DNA of 64,000 bases from Streptomyces malaysiense (GTDB lineage: Bacteria; Actinomycetota; Actinomycetes; Streptomycetales; Streptomycetaceae): positions 248,001 through 312,000 of the forward strand of contig NZ_LBDA02000012.1 of assembly GCF_000980885.2 (NCBI RefSeq), in the 5' to 3' direction. Below are positions 60,501 to 64,000 of this stretch, piece by piece. Within the stretch, counting starts at the first letter, position 1. Each line of letters begins with the position of its first letter. Made by a program: the position numbers and the translations under genes. The notes below the pieces were generated by a model. That model worked only from the letters and a program-made list of their open reading frames with translations. It ran no database searches and had not been told where the DNA came from.

Positions 60501-63500
60501 CGGCCTGAGCCACGGCGCCCTGCGCCACCTCGTCCCCGACAGCCCGCTGACCGGCGCCCCGGCCCCGCGGATCGGCTTCAACTACCACGGCCGGTGGGAC
60601 ACCGGCGGCACCGGGAGCGGCGGTCTGGTCCGCGGCTTTCTGCCCCCGGCCGGCCGGGACACCGACCCGGACGAACCCCGCCCCTACCTGCTGGACATCA
60701 CCGGGGTCGTCCAGGACGGCCTCCTGGAACTCGGCTGGACCTACCCGGCGGCCGTCTACGAGGAGGACACCGTCCGCCGGCTCGCCGAGGAGACCCTCGC
60801 CGCGCTGCGGGACATCGTGGCCCACTGCGCCGTGCCCGCGGCGGGCGGCCGCACCCCCTCCGACTTCCCGCTCGCCGGCCTCGCCCAGGACCAGCTGGAC
60901 CGGCTCGTCGGCACCGGCCGCGACATCGAGGACGTGCTGCCGCTCACCCCGCTCCAGTCCGGCATGCTCTTCCACGGCCTCGTGGACACCGAGCACGCCT
61001 ACTTCGACCGCACGGCCGTCCGGCTGGCCGGGGTGGCCGACCCGGGGGCCTTCGCCACCGCCTGGCAGCAGGTCGCGGACCGCACCCCCGCCCTGCGCGG
61101 CTCCGTGCACTGGCACGGCCTGCCCCACCCGGTGCAGGTGGTCCACCGGAGCGCCGAACTGCCCGTCACCCGGCTCGACTGGCGCGCCCTGACACCCGCA
61201 CAGCGCGCCGAGGCCACCGAGCGGCTGCTCGCCGAGGACCGCGCGGCCGGCATGGACCTCACCACCGCACCGCTCACCCGGCTCACCCTGGCGGCCCTGC
61301 CCGGCGACGAGGTGCTGCTGGTGTGGTCCACCCACCACATCGTCCTCGACGGCTGGAGCACCGGGCAGCTGCTCACCGAGGTGTGCGAACGCTACGCCGT
61401 CCTGACCGGGGGCCCGGACCCGGCACCCCCGGCGCGGCGGCCGTTCGCGGACTTCCTGCACTGGCTCGCCGCACAGGACGAGACGGCGGCCGAACGGCAC
61501 TGGTCCGAGGCGCTGGACGGCTTCACCGCCCGCACCCCGCTGCCGTACGACCGCACGCCCGCCGAGGCCCACCGCGCCCGGTCGGCCGCCACCGTGCACC
61601 ACGAGCTGGACGCCGATGCCTCACGCCGGCTCCGGGAGGGCGCCGCCCGCGCCGGACTCACCGTCAACACCGTCCTGGAGGGCGCCTGGGCGCTGCTGCT
61701 GGCCCGCTCCAGCGGCCAGGACGACGTGGTGTTCGGCACGACCGTCTCCGGCCGTCCGGCCGAACTGCCCGGCGTCGAAGGCATGATCGGCATGTTCATC
61801 AACACCGTGCCCACCCGGGTCCGGATACCCGCCGGGCCGGTCCTGCCGTGGCTGCGCGGCCTCCAGGAACGGCAGAGCGACGCCCGCCGCTTCGACTTCC
61901 TCGCGCTGCCGCGCATCCAGGCCGTCAGCGACGTCCCGCCGGGGGAGCCCCTGTTCGACAGCATGGTGGTCTTCGAGAACTACCCGGTGGACGAGTCGGC
62001 GACGGCCCGTACCGGCGTCCGGGTCGAGGAGGTGCGCGCCGACGACGCCACCACCTTCCCCTGGTGCCTGCGCGCCCACCTCGCCGGACGGCTCGGCTTC
62101 GACCTCGCCTACGACCCCGCCCTGTTCGACCCCGGCACCGCCGAGCGCGCGGCGGACCGCCTGGCCGCGCTGCTGACCGTCCTCGCCGACGGGTTCGACA
62201 CCGACCTGGCCCGCCTCGACCTGCTCGTCCCGGCGGACCGCGAGCTGCTCGCCGCCTGGAACACCACCGCCCGGCGGGCCGCCCCGCGCAGCCCGGTCGG
62301 CCTGTTCGCCGAGCAGGCCCGCCGCACCCCCGACGCGGTCGCCGTCCACGACGGCGAGCGGGAACTGACCTACCGGCAGCTGCACGACTGGGCCGCCGCG
62401 CTCGCCGGGCGGCTGCTCGCCGGCGGCCTGGCGGCCGAGGACCGGGTGGCGCTGCCGCTTGAGCGCTCCGCCGAACTCGTCGTCGCCCAGCTCGCGGTGC
62501 TCATGGCCGGCGGCGCCTACCTGCCCGTCGACACCCGGGCCCCCGAGGAACGCCGCCGTACGCTGCTCGACCAGGCCGGCGCGACGGTCCGGCTCACCGC
62601 CGCCGAGGTGGCCGCCGCCCGGACCGGCACCGCCGCGGGCCCCCTCCCGCCCGCCGACCCGGACCGGCTGGCCTACGTCATGTTCACCTCCGGCTCCACC
62701 GGCCGGCCCAAGGCGGTGGCGGTACGGCACCGGGACGTGGCCGCGCTCGCCACCGACAGCCGGTTCGCCGACGGCGTGTGCGACCGGGTGCTGCTGCACT
62801 CGCCGGTGGCCTTCGACGCCGCCACCTTCGAGGTGTGGGCGCCGCTCCTCAACGGCGGCCGCGTGGTCGTGGCGCCGGACGGGAGCGTGGACGCCGCCCT
62901 GCTGCGCCGGCACGCCGACGGCGGCGGGCTGACCGCGCTGTGGCTGACCGCAGGACTGTTCCGGCTGCTCGCCCAGGACGCCCCCGACTGCTTCCGCGGC
63001 CTGCGGCAGGTGTGGACCGGCGGTGACGTGGTGCCCGCCCCGGCCGTGCGCCGGGTCCTCGCGGCCTGCCCCGGCCTGACCGTCGTCGACGGCTACGGCC
63101 CCACCGAGACCACGACCTTCGCCACCTCCTTCACGCTCGCGGACCCGGAGGCGGTGCCCGGCGCCGTGCCCATCGGCCACCCCCTCGACGACATGCGCGT
63201 CCACGTCCTCGACGCCCGGCTGCGGCCCGTACCGCCGGGCTGCGGGGGCGAGCTGTACCTCGCCGGGGAAGGAGTCGCCCGCGGCTACCTGGGCCGCCCC
63301 GGCGACACCGCGGCCCGCTTCCTCGCCGACCCCCAGGGCCCGCCCGGCACCCGTATGTACCGCACCGGCGACCTGGCCCGCAGGCGGCCGGACGGCACCG
63401 TCGAGTTCCTCGGCCGGGCCGACGACCAGGTCAAGATCCGGGGCTTCCGGGTGGAGCCCGCAGAGGCCGAGACCGCGCTCGCGGCCCACCCGGACGTCAC

Positions 63501-64000
63501 CGACATCACCGTGGTGGCCCGCGAGGACCGGCCGGGTGCCAAGCGGCTCGTGGCGTACGTCGTCGGACCGGCCGCCGACGCCATGGAGGAACTGCGGGCC
63601 TTCGCCGCCCGCACCCTGCCCGACTACCTCGTTCCCACCGCCTTCGTCCCCCTCGCCGCCCTCCCGCTGAGCCGCAACGGCAAGGTCGACCGCGCCGCCC
63701 TGCCCGCGCCCGAGGGGCGGCCGGGGCACGCGCGGGTGGCGCCCCGCACCGAGGCCGAGCGCCGCACGACGGCCGTCTTCGGCGAGGTGCTGGGCAGCGA
63801 ACCGCCCGGTACGCAGGACGACTTCTTCCAGCTGGGCGGAGACTCGATCCTCAGCATCCGGCTCGCCTCCCGCCTCGCGGAGGTCTTCGACACCGAGGTC
63901 ACGCCCCGCGCGGTGTTCACCCACCCCACGCCGGCGGCGCTGGCCCGGCTGCTCGGCGACCGGCAGGGCTCCGGCCGCCCGGCCATCGTCCCCGTCGCCC
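48568..64000 (+). CDS. Nonribosomal peptide synthetase, modules 6-9 and onward (partial)
   Basis: This gene starts 13 bases after the previous stop (GAGGATCC site, ATG at 48568) and stays open to the end of the window, giving 5144 codons. The order is C6-A6-T6-E6 / C7-A7-T7 / C8-A8-T8-E8 / C9-A9-T9 / start of a linker to C10. Carrier serines near residues 1042, 2565, 3605 and 5093 are all in one frame, so there is no frameshift. C6 and C8 are LCL types (HHIVTDG); C7 and C9 are DCL types (HHLILDG, HHIVLDG), matching the epimerases before them. The N-terminus is Ser/Pro-rich, then basic and helical ([16 protein letters not shown]), a likely docking partner for the acidic tail of the first NRPS. 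Confidence 0.95.
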   Translation, partial: MTSSTPSNPSNPSDSARPSRRDRAEALPEQMREALRRRLAGRAGGAAPAARQGIPRADRDRPLPLSFAQQRLWFLDRLRPGDARYNSAVAVRLTGPLDRAALEAALAAVVARHEALRTTFEETDGRPAQRVHPAGPVPLPVRDTAGPDADLRAEYARPFDLRHGPLLRALLLRESAASHVLLLTAHHIVTDGWSMGVVLDELCTAYDALARGAAPQLPPVATQYPDFAVWQREQLSGDRLDGRLAHWKERLTGAVAPELPLDRPRRGEEAGTGAVHTFTVPAALTTRLRALAREQHSTLHTALVAATQALLARWSGQDDITVGSLTPGRSRTELERTVGFFVNTVVLRTAVDRSGSFRELLVRAADTVNDAFAYGDTPFERVVEAVGAPREAGRNPLFDVLVLLHPDPPAASAPHGLATAPVDVPRQAATFDLSVEFVPDGEALTGLLEYRADLFDAATAERLAGQLLRLLEGAAATPDRPLGSLPLLSEAETRRVLAFGTPGTHHPVPDATHMELFERRAARTPDALALVAGGERLDYATLNARANRLAHHLIARGAGPERLVALRLPRTADMITAILAVWKSGAGYLPLDVALPAERVRFLLDDARPALVLDEDALRAVPASAPDTDPTDADRRAPLDGEHTAYVIHTSGSTGRPKGVAVTHRSAAHLLAAHRAGFVAEAGGGPLRVALTASFSFDTSLEGVLLMADGHPLHLVDEVTRMDPAALVEYVVEHRVDFLDVTPSYLRQLLPAGLLTDPRHRPRVLMLGGEAVGPALWRELAAHPDVAAHNFYGPTECTVDALSCRVDGGDRPLVGRPLPGVRAYVLDDRLQPVPPGVGGELYLAGAQLARGYTGRPGLSAARFLPDPYGPAGTRMYRTGDLARWTADGRIDYLGRADDQVKVRGHRIEPGEIEAALLALDGITAAAVVAVPDAHGHARLAAYVVPAPGAPRPVPADLRAALRRVLPDAWVPSSFTALDALPLTTSGKLDRRALPAPETPETEREFIAPRTPEEETLAAVWAEVLGVPRVGVTDNFFELGGDSILSIQAVSRARAAGLRIGSQDVFRHQTVADLAAAAAPRTAAVPAPRRPRQEGPAPLTPVQEWFFATHGPLRHFSMSMLLDLPHDLDERALEQALAALVARHPALRTRFTRSGDTWLQHPGAGPDTPPPTRHAPGTPPAEAAEAARAALDPATGTLLRAALLTGGERPRLFITAHHLAVDSVSWRVLLTGLAEAYRQAAAGEEPRPEPEHTAFADWARELTDLVRAGDLDDDLPYWTREAAEPRVPLPVDLPGTPVAGSVRTVRTRVDRATTEALLRRVPGTYRTQVNDVLLSALGRVLADWTGAGRVTVALEGHGREEDLAEGTDLSRTVGWFTTQYPVTLTPAGPDDWGSTLKSVKERLRAVPRRGLGYQALAHLGSPREEARALGGLPLPQVCFTYHGQWEAPGGGDFAPVADVPGRDTDPGEPLDHLLDVSALVADGELEITWHYSDQVHRAATVRRLADGMVRALGAIAEHCARPDAGGRTPSDFPLARLDQAGVDRIAGDGRDTEDLLPLTPLQEGMLFHRLVGGPDDVYVDQAALLLDGVTDPGALALAWQRVTDRTPALRTSVVWEDVPVPLQVVHRRVTVPVEQADWRELDAAEREARWDRLRADDLARGLDLMAAPLMRLTLVRLPGDRLHLLWTSHHLILDGWSLAQVLTEVFAEYTALTTGATSRPPARRPFGDYVRWLAGQDGAAARAHWRDVLAGFATPTPLPADRARRPGHETRSAGLHTAGLSDEVSARLARAARAAGLTLGTVVQGAWALLLSRYGAEPDVLFGTTVSGRPDDLPGVESMVGMFINTLPTRVRVDGRRTATDWLGELQEAQADARRFAAVSLAELTALSDVPSGSPLFDSMVAFENYPFDEARSGGAGIRLADVSARDATNYALVLRAYQGDRFGFDLAYDPGLFEPATVRDLAGRLCLLLTELAEDPERPVRELAWTTAEERRRIPARWNGTEEGRPAETLDGLFSAQAARTPGAEAVGCGADRLDYATLDARSGQLAHRLAELGAGPETFVALALPRCTDLVVAVLAVLKTGAAYLPVDPRLPAERVRHLLADAAPVALVTTTGTDAGTAVPLLPLDDPGVRADLARRPETGPARRALPESPAYAIYTSGSTGRPKGVVVPHANVVRLFDRTRQWFGFGPDDVWTLFHSYAFDFSVWELWGPLLHGGRLVIVPEDTARSPEDFLRLLADEGVTVLNQTPSAFYPLVRADAGLPEVGARLALRTVIFGGEALDVDRLADWYLRHPDTAPRLVNMYGITETTVHVTYAPLDRSTARTGAASPIGTGIPDLRVHVLDELLRPVPPGAVGELFVAGEGLARGYLNRPGLTATRFLADPFGRPGTRMYRTGDRARRRADGSLEYLGRADQQVKIRGYRIEPGEIEAALHGHPGVGAAAVGVYEDGAGTRRLVAHVVGTGTGERVVPPPPAAGLRAHLEGLLPAHMVPAAYVPMAALPLTVNGKLDRRALPAPGPDGFAADRERTPLRTPAERLVAAAWTDVLDTDEVGADDDFFALGGDSILAVRVTSRLRAAFGTDVSPRLLFTHPTLSGLAAALGAPAPADTADVIPAVAADAPAPLSYAQQRLWFLDRFEPGSTEYTTLSALRLRGSLDTAALGAALDGLVARHETLRTTFAEHDGRARQIVHPARPVDLPVTDLPDPAALDGFLERVAATPFDLTTGPLLRARLARLAADDHVLVLAVHHIVTDGWSVGVLGRDLGELYAAALADRRPELPVLPVRYADYAAWQRARADRTETELAHWRTVLDGVTPLEPPTDRPRPAVRTREGDLVTFTLPAALTERLRECGRRADATLYMTLVTACQILLARWAGQEDVTVGTVTAGRDRPELHDVVGMFVNTLVLRSRIRPELPFGELLSEVRATVLDAFAHQEVPFERVVDAVQPERDTSRTPLFQVMVALHNLGAEPPRLPGLTAEPVTPPVRTATFDLAFDFVETDDGLTGYLEYDTALFDRDTVQGLAGRLRVLLEAATRSPERAVGALALMTDDERRQVLRHAEGARLPEPDTTFPALFEARAARTPHHTALVARDATLDFATLNERANRLAHHLMAQGAGPEDIVAVRLPRTSEQVVALLAVAKAGAALLSLDPQLPRERMDLLLTDTRPHTLLTGLEAVPWDQLPAHDPTDADRVRPLLPRHTAYIVHTSGSTGRPKGVVVEHRQLVNLCLDHEAGLLAPHTTGGRRLRAALSASFSFDTSWEGPLLLALGHEVHLIDEDVRLDPEAFCAQVADRRLDLVNVTPSFLRELTAAGLLAAGRHHPGLLLVGGEAVTPAGWRELVRAENEFQVAVYNMYGPTECTVDAAYGRVADRPERPVIGRPGGNLRAHVLDAALRPVPPGVPGELYLAGAQVARGYLGRPGLTAARFVADPFGAPGERMYRTGDRARRDRDGLLEFLGRVDEQVKIRGFRIEPGEVEAALLDHPDVTDAAVAAREHAGRRMLVGYVVPAGDRVPSADDLRLALRRTLPDHMVPAAFVPLARIPRTTSGKTDRRALPAPPAQPDGTTPYVAPRPGTEERLAAIWAQVLGVERVGARDNFFALGGDSILSIQIVARARQTGLALTTKDVFRHQTVAELALRTAESAPRTGTAEQTGEAPLTPIQHWYLDGREPGRRLRFTMTQRLELAPGTGEEAVREAVDALVRNHPALRTRFRHTPGYLRQEPLPQAPDGVFSRHDLAGTADAALEAEVQRLADEAQAALDPAEGRVVRALFFDRGPAQAPQLVITAHHLVIDGVSWRILLADLETAHRAAAAGRPVELPAEGTSFGHWATRLQEHTRTGALDADLAYWTRAAGVPAALPAGRPGPNTHGTAATLTVTLDAATTDALLRQVPDTYRTQVNDVLLSALGRTLARWCGRDTVLLGVEGHGREDLFEDVDLSRTVGWFTAEYPLALTADPDAGWHDTLRSVKEQLRAVPLHGLSHGALRHLVPDSPLTGAPAPRIGFNYHGRWDTGGTGSGGLVRGFLPPAGRDTDPDEPRPYLLDITGVVQDGLLELGWTYPAAVYEEDTVRRLAEETLAALRDIVAHCAVPAAGGRTPSDFPLAGLAQDQLDRLVGTGRDIEDVLPLTPLQSGMLFHGLVDTEHAYFDRTAVRLAGVADPGAFATAWQQVADRTPALRGSVHWHGLPHPVQVVHRSAELPVTRLDWRALTPAQRAEATERLLAEDRAAGMDLTTAPLTRLTLAALPGDEVLLVWSTHHIVLDGWSTGQLLTEVCERYAVLTGGPDPAPPARRPFADFLHWLAAQDETAAERHWSEALDGFTARTPLPYDRTPAEAHRARSAATVHHELDADASRRLREGAARAGLTVNTVLEGAWALLLARSSGQDDVVFGTTVSGRPAELPGVEGMIGMFINTVPTRVRIPAGPVLPWLRGLQERQSDARRFDFLALPRIQAVSDVPPGEPLFDSMVVFENYPVDESATARTGVRVEEVRADDATTFPWCLRAHLAGRLGFDLAYDPALFDPGTAERAADRLAALLTVLADGFDTDLARLDLLVPADRELLAAWNTTARRAAPRSPVGLFAEQARRTPDAVAVHDGERELTYRQLHDWAAALAGRLLAGGLAAEDRVALPLERSAELVVAQLAVLMAGGAYLPVDTRAPEERRRTLLDQAGATVRLTAAEVAAARTGTAAGPLPPADPDRLAYVMFTSGSTGRPKAVAVRHRDVAALATDSRFADGVCDRVLLHSPVAFDAATFEVWAPLLNGGRVVVAPDGSVDAALLRRHADGGGLTALWLTAGLFRLLAQDAPDCFRGLRQVWTGGDVVPAPAVRRVLAACPGLTVVDGYGPTETTTFATSFTLADPEAVPGAVPIGHPLDDMRVHVLDARLRPVPPGCGGELYLAGEGVARGYLGRPGDTAARFLADPQGPPGTRMYRTGDLARRRPDGTVEFLGRADDQVKIRGFRVEPAEAETALAAHPDVTDITVVAREDRPGAKRLVAYVVGPAADAMEELRAFAARTLPDYLVPTAFVPLAALPLSRNGKVDRAALPAPEGRPGHARVAPRTEAERRTTAVFGEVLGSEPPGTQDDFFQLGGDSILSIRLASRLAEVFDTEVTPRAVFTHPTPAALARLLGDRQGSGRPAIVPVA
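48583..48609 (+). repeat. 9-bp tandem repeat at the start of the second NRPS gene
   Basis: CCTTCGAAC occurs at 48583-48591 and 48592-48600, with a degenerate third copy to 48609. It encodes Pro-Ser-Asn, Pro-Ser-Asn, Pro-Ser-Asp, a flexible cap before the docking helix, and could expand or contract by slippage without shifting the frame. Confidence 0.8.
48748..53200 (+). other. NRPS module 6: C6(LCL)-A6-T6-E6, basic residue likely
   Basis: C6 has HHIVTDG near 49122. The A6 code D-T-E-D-M-G-F-V-D-K has acidic pocket residues at two variable positions, suggesting a basic or amide side chain (Arg, Lys, Orn or Gln). The T6 serine is at 51691. E6 has HHLAVDS in place of HHxxxDG and CFTYHGQ in place of FNYLGR, but keeps EGHGRE. 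Confidence 0.65.
53230..56400 (+). other. NRPS module 7: C7(DCL)-A7-T7, threonine
   Basis: C7 has HHLILDG. The A7 code D-F-W-N-I-G-M-V-H-K is the classical Thr code. The T7 serine is at 56260. There is no epimerase, so the residue should be L-Thr or L-allo-Thr. Confidence 0.85.
56430..60890 (+). other. NRPS module 8: C8(LCL)-A8-T8-E8, Orn-like residue possible
   Basis: C8 has HHIVTDG near 56811. The A8 code D-T-E-N-L-G-M-V-D-K resembles the gramicidin S Orn code DMENLGLINK, so a basic residue is plausible. The T8 serine is at 59380. E8 has HHLVIDG, EGHGRE and FNYHGR, giving a D residue. Confidence 0.65.
60900..63975 (+). other. NRPS module 9: C9(DCL)-A9-T9, valine
   Basis: C9 has HHIVLDG. 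The A9 code D-A-F-W-W-G-G-T-F-K falls in the Val family, like A3. The T9 serine is at 63844. No epimerase follows before the window ends, so the next condensation domain should be LCL type. Confidence 0.75.

Noticed and set aside
36220..60900. Dispersed DNA repeats encoding [10 protein letters not shown] with a following L-Q
   Set aside because: These five near-identical stretches are the conserved end of each epimerase domain leading into the next condensation domain, not mobile or regulatory repeats.
48379..61602. Another minus-strand open frame of over 4400 codons
   Set aside because: Same explanation, antisense to the second NRPS. The true + strand frame from 48568 carries every carrier serine in register.

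Overview
The window looks like Streptomyces chromosome. GC content is very high, codons strongly prefer G or C at the third position, GTG starts are common and some transcripts look leaderless. Regulator types are typical of the genus, and the rare TTA (bldA) codon appears in two accessory genes. I found no rRNA, tRNA, CRISPR array, insertion sequence or integrase.

Left region, about 1-14 kb. It holds the start of a secreted protein, a DUF1254/DUF1214 protein, a phospholipase-D/cardiolipin-synthase-like enzyme, an NAD(P)-binding epimerase-like protein with a DUF2867 tail, a divergent MarR regulator and an MMPL exporter. These are followed by a photobiology group: a MerR/cobalamin-binding regulator of the LitR/CarH type, an iron-sulfur cryptochrome/photolyase, a classical photolyase and a CrtI-like FAD oxidoreductase. 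Repeats related to CGGATCGGA lie in front of both the exporter and the LitR-like gene, so the block may be co-regulated.

Middle region, about 14-25 kb. It holds a sphingosine-phosphate-lyase-like PLP enzyme, an NmrA/SnoaL pair divergent from a TetR gene across a double palindrome, a rhomboid-like membrane protein divergent from a second TetR gene across a long inverted repeat, a GAP-family membrane protein, small unknown proteins, a 25-residue bL37-like protein, an MHS-family transporter, a VOC protein and a small membrane protein. A gene-poor stretch at 25.1-26.8 kb holds a decayed discoidin-like fragment and a very strong orphan terminator. It probably marks the cluster edge.

Right region, 26.8 kb to the end. 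This is a nonribosomal peptide cluster read entirely on the + strand: cytochrome P450, a stand-alone penicillin-binding-protein-like serine hydrolase, a five-module NRPS (6231 aa) and a second NRPS that runs off the window after four modules. The assembly line starts with a bare A-T module, so the peptide should keep a free N-terminus. Epimerase domains sit in modules 2, 3, 4, 6 and 8, and each is followed by a DCL-type condensation domain. The stand-alone hydrolase resembles the PBP-type thioesterases (SurE, DsaJ, WolJ) that release peptides by head-to-tail macrolactamization. My reading is a bldA-controlled cluster for a head-to-tail cyclic peptide of more than nine residues with alternating chirality. 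Val and Thr are the best-supported residues; I could not match the cluster to a known product.
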